Part shown: piece by piece, positions 44,635-52,830 of the stretch
How positions within the stretch are numbered: the first letter of the stretch is position 1
Layout: each line of letters opens with the position of its first letter
Source of the DNA: Albidovulum sediminicola
GTDB taxonomy: Bacteria > Pseudomonadota > Alphaproteobacteria > Rhodobacterales > Rhodobacteraceae
Length of the DNA: 64,000 nucleotides
Direction: 5' to 3'
NCBI RefSeq assembly: GCF_025751575.1
Contig: NZ_JAOWLA010000003.1
Coordinates: 124,001-188,000, forward strand
The notes under the pieces: generated by a model
Told to the model about the DNA's origin: nothing
The model's input: only the letters and a program-made list of their open reading frames with translations
Databases searched by the model: none
Translations under genes and position numbers: made by a program

Positions 44635-44796
44635 ATGAAATCTGCTGTCGCTTTCTTTCTCCGGTTCGCGCGGAAGAACTCCGAACAGACAGACGCCTTC
44701 GGCGCGCGCCTGATGACAATGTCCAAGCCGCGTACGCCGCGTCCGACGCGCGCCGCGGCGCCCTCGCTCTTCAAGCGCGGCGCCCGCGCGGCCTGA
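44635..44796 (+). CDS. Possible small basic protein, 53 residues
   Basis: An ATG-initiated reading frame with a weak GAGG about 10 nt upstream encodes a 53-residue, strongly basic product: a hydrophobic start (MKSAVAFFLRFARK) and a Pro/Arg/Ala-rich remainder. It occupies the gap between the divergent hbd promoter and the 3' end of mipZ. I recognise no family, and composition alone could produce such a frame in GC-rich DNA. Confidence 0.3.
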   Translation: MKSAVAFFLRFARKNSEQTDAFGARLMTMSKPRTPRPTRAAAPSLFKRGARAA

Positions 44797-44808
44797 GGCC
44801 GGCTCGGC

Positions 44809-45618
44809 CTAAAAGCCGATCGCGACGCCCGGAAGGTTCAACTCGCGCACCAGATCGCGCAGTTCCTGCCGGGCGGCGACATTCGACAGGCTCAGCGACT
44901 CCACCCCGATATCCTTCAGGTCCAGGAGCGTCAGCCCGCGCGGGAAGAGTTCCCGGAAAATGACCCGCTCGGAAAAGCCCGGCGCCACGCGGAAGCCGAT
45001 CCGCTTGGAGAGCTGCTCAAGCGCCGCGCCGACCTTCTTCTTGTTGTGCATCTGCTGAACGCCCAGGCGGTTGCGAAGCACGATCCAGTCGATCGGCCTC
45101 ACTCCCGCCCGCGCCCTCAGCTGCCGCGCGTTCCAGACCATCTCGGCATAGATCGACGGGCCGGTGACGCGGCCGGTCTCGGGGCTGATGCGCGCCAGAA
45201 GGTCGAAGTCGATGAAACTGTCGTTCAGGGGCGTGATCAGCGTATCGGCGAGCGAGTGCGCGACCTGGCTCAGGCGCGTGTGCGATCCGGGGCAATCGAT
45301 GATGATGAAGTCGCTGACCGCATCCAGTTCGGCGACCGCCGCCGACAGGCGATAATCGAAGGGGTTTTCGCCCTCTGGGATGCTGGCCGGATCAACCTCG
45401 GGCAGTTCGCGGTAATCGGGGGTCGGCAGATCGAGCCCTTGGCGCCGGGCGAAGGCGCGGCGATTTTCGACATAGCGGCCGAAGCTGCGTTGGCGCAGAT
45501 CAAGGTCCAGCGCGCCGACACGATGCCCCATGCGGGCGAGCGCGGTCGCGACATGCATCGAAGTGGTGGATTTGCCCGACCCGCCCTTTTCATTGCCGGT
45601 CACGATGATATGCGCCAC
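44809..45618 (-). CDS. mipZ: Division-plane positioning ATPase MipZ
   Basis: ParA/MinD-type ATPase that forms polar gradients and inhibits FtsZ away from midcell. The 269-residue protein begins HIIVTGNEKGGSGKSTTS, with the deviant Walker A motif at about 11-18, followed by LDLDLRQRSFGRY and IIDCPGSHTRLS. I chose GTG at 45618 because GGAGGGA precedes it by 4-5 nt; longer readings add a non-conserved leader. Single-gene unit. Confidence 0.94.
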   Translation of the reverse strand: MAHIIVTGNEKGGSGKSTTSMHVATALARMGHRVGALDLDLRQRSFGRYVENRRAFARRQGLDLPTPDYRELPEVDPASIPEGENPFDYRLSAAVAELDAVSDFIIIDCPGSHTRLSQVAHSLADTLITPLNDSFIDFDLLARISPETGRVTGPSIYAEMVWNARQLRARAGVRPIDWIVLRNRLGVQQMHNKKKVGAALEQLSKRIGFRVAPGFSERVIFRELFPRGLTLLDLKDIGVESLSLSNVAARQELRDLVRELNLPGVAIGF

Positions 45619-45804
45619 GCTGTCCCTCCGCGAAATGGTGCCTTCGCGGCCCGGCGGGACTATATGTGGCGGCGTTGGCAGACGGAAGCGACAAGCCGCA
45701 TCTGCCACTGCGGGCACGACATCGGTGCAACACCCGGGCAGTCCAGATGGACAAACCGGCCGCGCCCGGAGCGCCAGCCGGTGCCGCGCCTCGAACCTCC
45801 CAAC

Positions 45805-45832
45805 AAAAACGCCGCCCACGAAGGGGCGGCGT
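45805..45832 (-). terminator. Terminator of the rplS-rpmE unit
   Basis: On the minus strand CGCCGCCC, a short loop and GGGCGGCG are followed by TTTTTG, about 25 nt past the rpmE stop. Confidence 0.88.
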
Positions 45833-45855
45833 ATCCGTAGCACATAGGCGGGGTC

Positions 45856-46077
45856 TCAGAAGCCCAGGCCGGCGTACTTGTTCTTGAACTTCGACACGCG
45901 GCCGCCGGTGTCCAGCAGCTTGGCCGAGCCGCCGGTCCAGGCGGGGTGCGCCAGCGGATCGATGTCGAGCGCCAGCGTGTCGCCTTCCTTGCCCCAGGTC
46001 GAGCGGGTCTGGTAGGTCGAGCCGTCGGTCATCTTGACGGTGATGAAGTGGTAGTTCGGGTGGATACCTTGTTTCAT
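45856..46077 (-). CDS. rpmE: 50S ribosomal protein L31
   Basis: 73 residues, starting [19 protein letters not shown]. There are no cysteines, so this is the non-zinc form of L31, which is usual in alphaproteobacteria. It follows rplS by 11 nt and ends before a strong terminator. Confidence 0.95.
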   Translation of the reverse strand: MKQGIHPNYHFITVKMTDGSTYQTRSTWGKEGDTLALDIDPLAHPAWTGGSAKLLDTGGRVSKFKNKYAGLGF

Positions 46078-46088
46078 CGGTCCGATCC

Positions 46089-46463
46089 TTACTTGGCTTT
46101 TTCTTTGTAGTTGGTGACTTCGGCGATCCGGGCCGACTTACCGCGGCGCGAGCGCAGGTAGTAGAGCTTCGCGCGACGGACCTTGCCGCGGCGAACGACC
46201 TCGATCGAGTCGATGTTGGTCGAGTAGAGCGGGAACACACGTTCCACGCCTTCGCCGAAGGAGATCTTGCGCACGGTGAACGACGCGGCGAGCGTGCTGC
46301 CGCCACGGCGGGAGATGCACACGCCTTCGTAGTTCTGCACACGCGAACGGGTGCCTTCGGTCACCTTGTAGCCGACGCGAACGGTGTCGCCGGCCTTGAA
46401 ATCCGGGATGCTTTTGCCGAGGGCGGCGATCTGTTCCGCCTCGAGCTGCGCGATCAGGTTCAT
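46089..46463 (-). CDS. rplS: 50S ribosomal protein L19
   Basis: 124 residues with the L19 core motifs [20 protein letters not shown] and [14 protein letters not shown] place the start at the ATG at 46463 (MNLIAQLE), preceded by AGAAGGAATTGCG; an upstream in-frame ATG at 46481 would add six unusual residues. It is separated from trmD by 640 bp, whereas rpsP-rimM-trmD-rplS is contiguous in many bacteria. Confidence 0.95.
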   Translation of the reverse strand: MNLIAQLEAEQIAALGKSIPDFKAGDTVRVGYKVTEGTRSRVQNYEGVCISRRGGSTLAASFTVRKISFGEGVERVFPLYSTNIDSIEVVRRGKVRRAKLYYLRSRRGKSARIAEVTNYKEKAK

Positions 46464-46777
46464 CGCAATTCCTTCTCTCATGCTCGCGGTGGTTCCGCGA
46501 TGGTTTGGCGCGCCTCAGAGCTCCGTGTCTTCATCGGGTCCGCATCTTGCGCCCGCCGGAGGTCAGGTCATCGTTTCCTAGTCGCTTCGCCGGCCCGGAA
46601 CCCGCCGAAGAAGACGGGCGCATCGGCCATAGAAATAAGGCCCGGACGACTCGTTCAAGCCCCGGACGGGCGCGGTATAGGGGCAAGCGCGCGCCGGGTC
46701 AAGGTCGTGTGCATTGCCGCTGAAAGACGGCGGTATGTATTCTGATTCGGCATCCAACCCGATGAAAGGATCTACCG
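46464..46777. other. Gene-free leader region upstream of rplS
   Basis: I see no convincing gene. The part nearest rplS contains a small hairpin on the minus strand (CGCGG/CCGCG, 46485-46499) just before the ribosome-binding site. The rest presumably holds the rplS promoter and the promoter of the small plus-strand frame at 46778. Confidence 0.4.
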
Positions 46778-46984
46778 ATGCGAAAGTCTGATGAAATGCG
46801 TGCCACCGTTCTTGGCGCGGACCTGACACACGGCCGAACCGGAGATCCGATACGCTTCCGAGCCATGATCCTGGAGCATCACGACGGCCGGTATTCTATC
46901 GAATACTCGCACGCACCACGACCATCGGATGATGCCGGATTTTGGTATTCGGACAGTCTAACAAGTGCAGGAACCTATGACTAG
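46778..46984 (+). CDS. Small hypothetical protein, 68 residues
   Basis: An ATG with AAAGGA 7 nt upstream begins a 68-residue frame (MRKSDEMRATVLGADLTHGR...). The product is hydrophilic with His/Tyr-rich stretches (LEHHDGRYSIEYSH) and no signal peptide or membrane helix. Its DNA is visibly lower in GC, with weaker third-position GC bias than neighbours, which suggests recent gain. It lies on the opposite strand between trmD and rplS. No family recognised. Confidence 0.4.
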   Translation: MRKSDEMRATVLGADLTHGRTGDPIRFRAMILEHHDGRYSIEYSHAPRPSDDAGFWYSDSLTSAGTYD

Positions 46985-47103
46985 GCGCGCGAACATGTCG
47001 ATGCGATGTGCAACGAACTGGAAAGGGCCTTTGAGGTTCGCCCATGGTGCGAGTGACAGTCTGCCGGAGCGTGCCGATCCTGTCGCGCTCCGACAGGAAA
47101 TCT

Positions 47104-47922
47104 TCATCTGTCAGGCTGGCGTCTGGAGTCGCCGGAATCTTCCCAAAGGTCCGGCCGCCGTTCGCGCGTGATCCGCTCGGCCTCGGCGCGGCGCCACTTC
47201 TCGATCTCGCCGTGGTGGCCGGACATCAGGACCGGCGGAATCTCCCGTCCTTCCCAGACTTGCGGCTTCGTGTACTGAGGATGTTCCAGAAGCCCGTGGG
47301 AGTGGCTTTCTTCCTCGGTCGAGGCGGCGTTGCCGAGAACGCCGGGCAGAAGCCGCACGGTCGCGTCGATCATCGCCTGGGCCGCGATCTCGCCGCCGGT
47401 CAGGACAAAGTCGCCCAGCGAAACCTCCTCGACCGCGTAGTGATCGAGCACGCGCTGGTCCACGCCCTCGAAGCGGCCACACAGCAGCGTTATGCCGTCG
47501 GCCTCGGCCCAGCTGCGGGCCATCGCCTGGTCGAAGCGGCGCCCGCGCGGGGACAGGTAGACGACCGGCCAGCGCGACCGCTCCACCGGGGTGCCGATGG
47601 CCGCCTCGTCGAAGGCGCGCGCGACGACATCGGCGCGCAGCACCATGCCCGCCCCGCCGCCGGCGGGCGTGTCATCGACGTTGCGGTGCTTGCCAATGCC
47701 GAAGGGGCGCAGGTCGATGGTCTCCAGCGCCCAGCGACCCTCTTGCAGGGCCTTGCCGGTCAAGGACAGGCCAAGCGTTCCGGGGAATGCCTCGGGGAAG
47801 AGGGTGATGATCCGGGCCCGCCAGGCGCCTTTCAGGCGCGGCGTGTCGGTCATCAGCTCCCGCGGCTTGAGGCTGGCAGAGATCGCCAGCCGGCCGTGGG
47901 ACCGGGGCTTGTCCTCAGTCAT
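47104..47922 (-). CDS. trmD: tRNA (guanine-N1)-methyltransferase TrmD
   Basis: Methylates G37 of tRNAs to keep the reading frame. The trefoil-knot motifs are present: [12 protein letters not shown] (about 88-99), [12 protein letters not shown] (about 145-156) and [14 protein letters not shown] (about 168-181). At 272 residues it has an N-terminal extension; an internal ATG at 47853 ([11 protein letters not shown]) would give a more typical 249 residues. With the longer start it overlaps rimM by 8 nt. Confidence 0.94.
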   Translation of the reverse strand: MTEDKPRSHGRLAISASLKPRELMTDTPRLKGAWRARIITLFPEAFPGTLGLSLTGKALQEGRWALETIDLRPFGIGKHRNVDDTPAGGGAGMVLRADVVARAFDEAAIGTPVERSRWPVVYLSPRGRRFDQAMARSWAEADGITLLCGRFEGVDQRVLDHYAVEEVSLGDFVLTGGEIAAQAMIDATVRLLPGVLGNAASTEEESHSHGLLEHPQYTKPQVWEGREIPPVLMSGHHGEIEKWRRAEAERITRERRPDLWEDSGDSRRQPDR

Positions 47923-48421
47923 CGCCGAGGTCCGCGGGCGGGTCGGCGATGATCCGGCGGGCGGTCAGATCGACCGTCGGGACCGCCGCCTTGGTGAAGG
48001 GCACAAGCAGCATCGCGGCCCCGCCCACGATCTCCAGGAAATCCCCTGCGCCGTGGTTGTGGACCGCCTTGACCCGCCCGAGGGCGGTGCCCGACGTGTC
48101 CAGAACCTCAAGCCCGATCAGGTCGGCGTGATAGAATTCGTCGTCGGGAAGATTGGGAAGCTTGTCGCGGTCGGCGAAAAGCTCCACGCCCTTCATCGCC
48201 TCGGCCTCTTCCCGGGTGTTGATGCCCGAAAGGCGTGCGGTCAGCCCGCCGCCGCTGCCGCGCGTCAGGCGCAGCGTGAAGCTGCGGCTGCCGTCCTCGG
48301 TCCACAGCGGCGCATAGGCGGCGATCGCCTCGGGCTGGGCGCAGAAGCTTTTCAGCCGAACCTCGCCGCGGACCCCGAAGGCCCCGGCGATGGCGCCGAC
48401 GCAGATGCGGTCAGTTGCCAT
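47915..48421 (-). CDS. rimM: 16S rRNA processing protein RimM
   Basis: Assists maturation of the 30S head with protein S19. 168 residues: N-terminal RimM barrel ([19 protein letters not shown], about 8-26) and C-terminal PRC-barrel (about 95-165; GAGDFLEI and VPFTKAAVP). Its ATG lies inside the end of the small membrane-peptide gene at 48411-48545, an 11-base overlap. Confidence 0.95.
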   Translation of the reverse strand: MATDRICVGAIAGAFGVRGEVRLKSFCAQPEAIAAYAPLWTEDGSRSFTLRLTRGSGGGLTARLSGINTREEAEAMKGVELFADRDKLPNLPDDEFYHADLIGLEVLDTSGTALGRVKAVHNHGAGDFLEIVGGAAMLLVPFTKAAVPTVDLTARRIIADPPADLGDD

Positions 48422-48545
48422 TGGCGGGCTCCTCGCAGGGGACGACGGGGGCAGAAAGCACGCGATCGGTCTTCATCCCGAGCCAGAATGCCCCCGCGCA
48501 CAGCGTGAGCGTGACGATCCGGCGCAGGAAGAAGCCGATCAGCAT
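48411..48545 (-). CDS. Small membrane-anchored protein between rpsP and rimM
   Basis: A 44-residue frame ([20 protein letters not shown], then WLGMKTDRV and a hydrophilic tail ending EEPANGN). Residues 1-24 form a single hydrophobic helix with two arginines at the start, suggesting a signal anchor with the short tail outside. The ribosome-binding site GAGGGA lies 2 nt from ATG, 14 nt after the rpsP stop, and the stop overlaps rimM by 11 nt, so operon membership and translational coupling are likely. I recall similar short genes at this place in other Rhodobacteraceae. Function unknown. Confidence 0.65.
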   Translation of the reverse strand: MLIGFFLRRIVTLTLCAGAFWLGMKTDRVLSAPVVPCEEPANGN

Positions 48546-48559
48546 GATCCCTCAGCGGC

Positions 48560-48907
48560 TTATTCGGCCGAGGCGGTCTTGGCGGCCTTCTCGGCGGCGC
48601 GCTTCTTGGCCTTGTCGCCGGGCTCGGCCTTTTGCATGTTGGCGCGGGTCGACTTGGCGCGGACGCCAGCGGCTTCGAGGAAGCGCGCGATCCGGTCGGT
48701 CGGCTGGGCGCCCTGCGACAGCCAGTACTGCACGCGCTCCATGTTCATCTTGACGCGGTCTTCGCTGTCCTTGGCGAGAAGCGGGTTGTAGGTGCCCAGC
48801 TTCTCGATGAAGCGGCCGTCGCGCGGCATGCGCGAGTCGGTGGCGACGATCGAGTAGAAGGGCCGCTTCTTGGAACCGCCGCGGGCGAGACGGATTTTCA
48901 TAGCCAT
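48560..48907 (-). CDS. rpsP: 30S ribosomal protein S16
   Basis: 115 residues, beginning with [20 protein letters not shown], then [14 protein letters not shown]. The first of two nearby ATGs (48907) has AGGAG 8 nt upstream. The C-terminal tail is Lys/Ala-rich, as in other alphaproteobacteria. First gene of the rpsP-rimM-trmD unit. Confidence 0.96.
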   Translation of the reverse strand: MAMKIRLARGGSKKRPFYSIVATDSRMPRDGRFIEKLGTYNPLLAKDSEDRVKMNMERVQYWLSQGAQPTDRIARFLEAAGVRAKSTRANMQKAEPGDKAKKRAAEKAAKTASAE

Positions 48908-48949
48908 GTGAGTTACTCCTTTTGATGGCTGTTGACGGGGCGCACCCCG

Positions 48950-49246
48950 TTATTTCTGCAGTTTCTCGTGGTGCCTGATGACTTCGGAGATGATGAAGTT
49001 CAGGAATTTCTTGGCGAACTGGGGGTCTAGGTCGGCCTCGGCCGCCAGCCTTTCGAGTCGCGCGATCTGGTCGGCCTCCCGCACGGGGTCCGAAGGGGGC
49101 AGGTCGTGTTCGGCTTTCAGGAAGCCCACCGCCTGGGTGTGCTTGAACCGTTCGGCCAGCGTGAAGACGAGGATCGCGTCAAGCCGGTCGATGCTTTCGC
49201 GATGGCCCTTCAGAAGCTGGGCGGCGCGGTTCGTCGGGTCGCTCAT
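48950..49246 (-). CDS. Chorismate mutase, AroQ type
   Basis: 98-residue helical protein of the AroQ fold: HRESIDRLDAILVFTLAERF (about 15-34) carries the N-terminal arginine and helix H1, and QIARLERLAAEADLD follows. It converts chorismate to prephenate for Phe/Tyr synthesis. The ATG at 49246 gives normal length; the longer reading crosses the repeated stem-loop element. It lies between ffh and rpsP, an arrangement that is common in alphaproteobacteria. Confidence 0.9.
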   Translation of the reverse strand: MSDPTNRAAQLLKGHRESIDRLDAILVFTLAERFKHTQAVGFLKAEHDLPPSDPVREADQIARLERLAAEADLDPQFAKKFLNFIISEVIRHHEKLQK

Positions 49247-49325
49247 AGGGGCCTCCGGTGCGGGGCTGTGGCAGGACCGCGCCCGGAGGGGCGAGATCCG
49301 CAGGAACGGGGGGTAGGCCGCAGGA

Positions 49326-49371
49326 CCGGGGCGCCGCCCCGGACCCCGGGGTATTTGGGCAATGAAGAAGG
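49326..49371 (+). repeat. Dispersed stem-loop element, copy C
   Basis: Hairpin CCGGGGC/GCCCCGG (49326-49332 and 49336-49342), then ACCCCGGGGTATTTGGGC and AATGAAGAAGG. It matches copies A and B but here sits between two minus-strand genes (ffh 3' end and the chorismate mutase 5' region) with no plus-strand gene after it. Confidence 0.7.
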
Positions 49372-49379
49372 ACGCCGCG

Positions 49380-50903
49380 TCATTTCTTCTTCCCGAAGCC
49401 GAGGCCCGAAAGGCCGCCGGGCAGTTTGAGCCCGCCAAGCCCACCCGGGCCAGGCATCGCGCCGGGCATGCCGCCCATGCCTTCGCGCATGCCCTTGGCC
49501 ATGGCTTCCATCTCGGCCGGGCTCATCTTCGACGGGTCGGGCATGCCGCCGCCAAGACCCTTGCCGCCCATCATCTGCTTGATGGCCTGCTTCATGGCGC
49601 CGCCCTTGCCCATCTTCTTCATCATGTCGGCCATCTGCCGGTGCATCTTGAGAAGCTTGTTGAGTTCGGCCACGTCGAGGCCTGCGCCCGCGGCCACGCG
49701 CCGCTTGCGGCTGGCCTGCATCAGGTCGGGGTTGGCGCGTTCCTTCTTGGTCATCGAGTTGATGAGCGCGATCTGGCGGCGCAGCATGCGGTCGTCGAAG
49801 CCCGCGGCCTCGGCGGCCTTTTGCATCTTGCCCATGCCGGGCAGCATCCCCATGAGGCCCTGCATGCCGCCCATCTTGAGCATCTGGTCGAGCTGGCCCT
49901 TGAGGTCGTTCATGTTGAAGAGACCCTTGGCGAAGCGCTTGGCCATGCGCTCGGCCTGTTCCATCTCCAGCGTTTCCTGGGCCTTCTCGACGAGCGCCAC
50001 GATGTCGCCCATGCCGAGGATGCGGCCCGCGACGCGCTCGGCCTCGAAGGTCTCGATCGCGTCCATCTTTTCGCCGAGGCCGACGAAGCGGATCGGCTTG
50101 CCGGTGACCGCGCGCATCGAGAGCGCGGCGCCGCCGCGGCCGTCGCCGTCCATCCGGGTCAGGACGACGCCGGTGATGCCCACCTTGCCGTCGAATTCGG
50201 TCGCGACATTGACCGCGTCCTGGCCGGTCAGGCCGTCCACGACCAGCAGCGTTTCGCGGGGGGCGACGGCGTCGCGGACCGCCTGGACCTCGTCCATCAG
50301 GACTTCGTCGATGTGCAGGCGCCCGGCGGTGTCGAGCATGTAGACGTCGTAGCCGCCCAGCGTCGCCTGTTGCTTGGCGCGCTTGGCGATCTGGACGGCG
50401 CTTTCCCCCTTCACGATCGGCAGCGTGTCGACGCCGATCTGCTGGCCGAGGATCTGGAGCTGTTCCATCGCCGCGGGGCGGTTGGTGTCGAGCGAGGCCA
50501 TCAGCACCCGCTTGCCGTTCCTGTCCTTGAGGCGCTTGGCGAGTTTCGCGGTCGTCGTGGTCTTGCCCGACCCCTGGAGGCCGACCATCAGGACCGGCGC
50601 GGGCGGGTTGTCGATCTTCAGCGCCTCGGGCTGGCCCTCGCCGCGCAGCACGTCGATCAGCGCGTCGTGGACGATCTTGACGACCTGCTGGCCGGGGGTG
50701 ACGGACTTGGTTACCGCCTGTCCGGTGGCCTTCTCCTCGACGGCCTTGATGAAGTCACGCGCGACGGGAAGCGAGACGTCGGCTTCGAGAAGCGCCACGC
50801 GCACCTCGCGCAGCGCCGCCTTGACGTCCTCGGGCGTCAGGGCGCCCTGCTTCGTCAGCCGGTCGAAGACGCTGCCAAGGCGTTCTGACAGGTTCTCGAA
50901 CAT
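49380..50903 (-). CDS. ffh: Signal recognition particle protein Ffh
   Basis: 507 residues: N domain (about 1-85), GTPase G domain with GLQGSGKTTTTAKLA (about 107-121), DTAGR and TRMDGDGRGG, then the methionine-rich M domain (about 320-450) that binds signal peptides and the SRP RNA. It ends in a Gly/Met/Pro-rich tail. The ATG at 50903 has AAGGAGG upstream; longer readings add a non-conserved leader. Its RNA partner is at 5345-5442. Confidence 0.96.
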   Translation of the reverse strand: MFENLSERLGSVFDRLTKQGALTPEDVKAALREVRVALLEADVSLPVARDFIKAVEEKATGQAVTKSVTPGQQVVKIVHDALIDVLRGEGQPEALKIDNPPAPVLMVGLQGSGKTTTTAKLAKRLKDRNGKRVLMASLDTNRPAAMEQLQILGQQIGVDTLPIVKGESAVQIAKRAKQQATLGGYDVYMLDTAGRLHIDEVLMDEVQAVRDAVAPRETLLVVDGLTGQDAVNVATEFDGKVGITGVVLTRMDGDGRGGAALSMRAVTGKPIRFVGLGEKMDAIETFEAERVAGRILGMGDIVALVEKAQETLEMEQAERMAKRFAKGLFNMNDLKGQLDQMLKMGGMQGLMGMLPGMGKMQKAAEAAGFDDRMLRRQIALINSMTKKERANPDLMQASRKRRVAAGAGLDVAELNKLLKMHRQMADMMKKMGKGGAMKQAIKQMMGGKGLGGGMPDPSKMSPAEMEAMAKGMREGMGGMPGAMPGPGGLGGLKLPGGLSGLGFGKKK

Positions 50904-51251
50904 CACGCGGCCCTCCTTGGCCCATTCCTTACCGTCACGCTCCAGATAGGGACCGGAACGCCCAAACGCAAAACGCACCAGTGGGCGCAACGCGCTGACT
51001 GGTGGCGATCCCTGGAAAAGACCAAGGACCGGAAGCTTTGTCACTTCCGGGTATCGGGGGCGCTTTACGCGCGCGGGGGCGGGGAGTCAAGTGTCGTAGG
51101 GTGATCCGCCAAGCCAGGCCACACCCTGGAGATATGTGGTCTGGTCTGCGCCGACGGATGCACCCCGGTTAATCTTTTGCATCTGAATGTGGCGGAAATA
51201 TGAGGAAGCATTCCGAATCTGGCATGCGATCCTCGCACCGCCGGGCGGCGG
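50904..51251. other. Gene-free region between ffh and azoR
   Basis: 348 bp with no supported gene. It must include the ffh promoter (about 50910-51060). The part 51150-51230 is AT-richer (GGTTAATCTTTTGCATCTGA). I see no tRNA, riboswitch or strong terminator hairpin. Confidence 0.4.
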
Positions 51252-51842
51252 TCAGGCGGCCAGGCTTTCGATGCGGTCCTCGGCGGCGCGGATCGTGCCC
51301 TCGCTGTCGAAAACCAGCTGGTCGGCGGCGACGAACTCCACGTCGGAGATGCCGAAGAAGCCCAGCATATGCTTCAGATAGCCCGAGGCGAAGTCGATGC
51401 CGGAGCCCATCTTGGTGCCGTCCGACGACAGCGCAACGATGGCGCGCTTGCCCTTCAGCAGACCTTCGGGTCCCTCGGCCGTGTAGCGGAAGGTTTCACC
51501 CTTGCGCGCCAGGTGGTCGATCCAGCTTTTCAGCGTGGCGGGCAGGCCGAAGTTGTAGACCGGCAGGCCGATGACGAGGATGTCGGCGGCCTTGACCTCC
51601 GACAGCAGGCGGTCCGAATAGTCCGCGATGCTGGCCTGATCGGCGTTGCGCGCCTCGGGTGCGGTGTAGACGGCGCCGATCCAGCCCGCGTCAATCTGCG
51701 GAACGCCACGCGACAGGTCACGCTCGGTCACGGTGGCGCCGGGGCTGGCTTCGGAAAGCTTGGCGACGATCCGCCCCGTCAGCCGGCGGGAAACGGAGGC
51801 TTCGCCCTTCAGAGAGCTGTCGATGCGCAGGATGTGAGTCAT
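51252..51842 (-). CDS. azoR: FMN-dependent NADH-azoreductase
   Basis: 196-residue flavodoxin-like quinone/azo reductase. It begins HILRIDSSLKGEASVSRRL and has the FMN-binding region LPVYNFGLPATLKSWIDHLA (about 92-111). Physiologically such enzymes reduce quinones and protect against electrophile stress. The ATG has AAGGA 7 nt upstream. It is divergent from a LysR regulator with a candidate operator between. Confidence 0.9.
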   Translation of the reverse strand: MTHILRIDSSLKGEASVSRRLTGRIVAKLSEASPGATVTERDLSRGVPQIDAGWIGAVYTAPEARNADQASIADYSDRLLSEVKAADILVIGLPVYNFGLPATLKSWIDHLARKGETFRYTAEGPEGLLKGKRAIVALSSDGTKMGSGIDFASGYLKHMLGFFGISDVEFVAADQLVFDSEGTIRAAEDRIESLAA

Positions 51843-51894
51843 TTCTGGGTCCTTCACGATTGGGTGCGAGCCAGAAATAGGCATTGCTGATCTG

Positions 51895-51926
51895 AACAGA
51901 ATAGCGGTAAATACGCATATTCTGTT
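51895..51926. promoter_or_regulatory. Inverted repeat in the azoR/lysR intergenic region
   Basis: AACAGAATA (51895-51903) and TATTCTGTT (51918-51926) form a perfect 9-bp inverted repeat with a 14-nt spacer, in the AT-rich centre of the 98-bp divergent region. A LysR-type binding site is the simplest explanation. Confidence 0.55.
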
Positions 51927-51940
51927 TATGGGTGCACAGT

Positions 51941-52828
51941 ATGGGCTTCGACAACTGGGATGAGGTGCGCACCGCGTTTCAGGTCGCGCGGCTGGGGACG
52001 GTGTCTGGCGCGGCCGAGGTTCTGGGCGTCCACCACGCGACCGTGATCCGCCACATCGACGCGCTTGAGGCGCGGCTGGGCGCGCGGCTTTTCCAGCGCC
52101 ACCCCCGTGGCTACACGCCCACCGAGGCGGGGCAGGAGCTTCTGAAGGTCGCGCGGGTGACCGACGACCAGTTCGCCCAACTTGCAGCGCGGATCGCCGG
52201 CGCGGGGGCGGAGTTTTCGGGCGAGCTTGTCGTGACCTCCCTGCCCGGGCTTTCGCCGCTTGTCACGCCCGCGCTGATCGCCCTGCAACGCCAGCACCCG
52301 GCGCTGCGGGTGCGCTATGTCACCGACCCGCGCGTGTTCCGCCTGGAATACGGCGAGGCGCATGTCGCGATCCGCGCCGGGACCCGCCCGCAGGAACCCG
52401 ACAATGTCGTCCAGCCGCTCCTGACCCAGAAGGTCGCGCTTTACGGGACCGAGGAGTATCGCGCGCGCTATGGCTTTCCGGCCACCGACGAAGAGGTCGC
52501 GGGGCATCGCTATGTCGGTGCGATCGATGATGATAACCGCGCGCCCTTCAACCGCTGGCTCATGACGAAGGCGGGGGCTGAGGCCGTCGTGTTCCGCGCC
52601 AACGAATTGCGCGCGCGCACCGACGCGATCCTCGGCGGTGAGGCGCTCGGATTCCTCACGCTGCATGAGGCGGCGGGGCTGGATCGGCTGCGTCAGGTTC
52701 TGCCGCCGCGCGAGGAATGGGAATCGTCGCTGTGGCTTGTCACGCATGTCGATCTGCACCGCAGCGCCAAGATCCAGGCCTTTTTGGCCGCGCTGAAGGA
52801 TCACGCCCGCGACTGCGCGCAGCCCTGA
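51941..52828 (+). CDS. LysR-family transcriptional regulator
   Basis: 295 residues from the ATG at 51941 (a GTG at 51932 would add three). The winged helix is at about 5-65 (AFQVARLGTVSGAAEVLGVHH, and SQ/IR variant RHIDALEARLGARLF), then the effector domain. It lacks the typical SQPALS motif, having HHATVIRHI. It probably regulates divergent azoR and perhaps itself and the downstream exporter. Confidence 0.9.
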   Translation: MGFDNWDEVRTAFQVARLGTVSGAAEVLGVHHATVIRHIDALEARLGARLFQRHPRGYTPTEAGQELLKVARVTDDQFAQLAARIAGAGAEFSGELVVTSLPGLSPLVTPALIALQRQHPALRVRYVTDPRVFRLEYGEAHVAIRAGTRPQEPDNVVQPLLTQKVALYGTEEYRARYGFPATDEEVAGHRYVGAIDDDNRAPFNRWLMTKAGAEAVVFRANELRARTDAILGGEALGFLTLHEAAGLDRLRQVLPPREEWESSLWLVTHVDLHRSAKIQAFLAALKDHARDCAQP

Positions 52829-52830
52829 CC

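Noticed and set aside
49361-49379. Ribosome-binding-like GAAGAAGG on the plus strand after copy C of the repeat
   Set aside because: No start codon or conserved frame follows; the DNA is the 3' end of ffh on the other strand.
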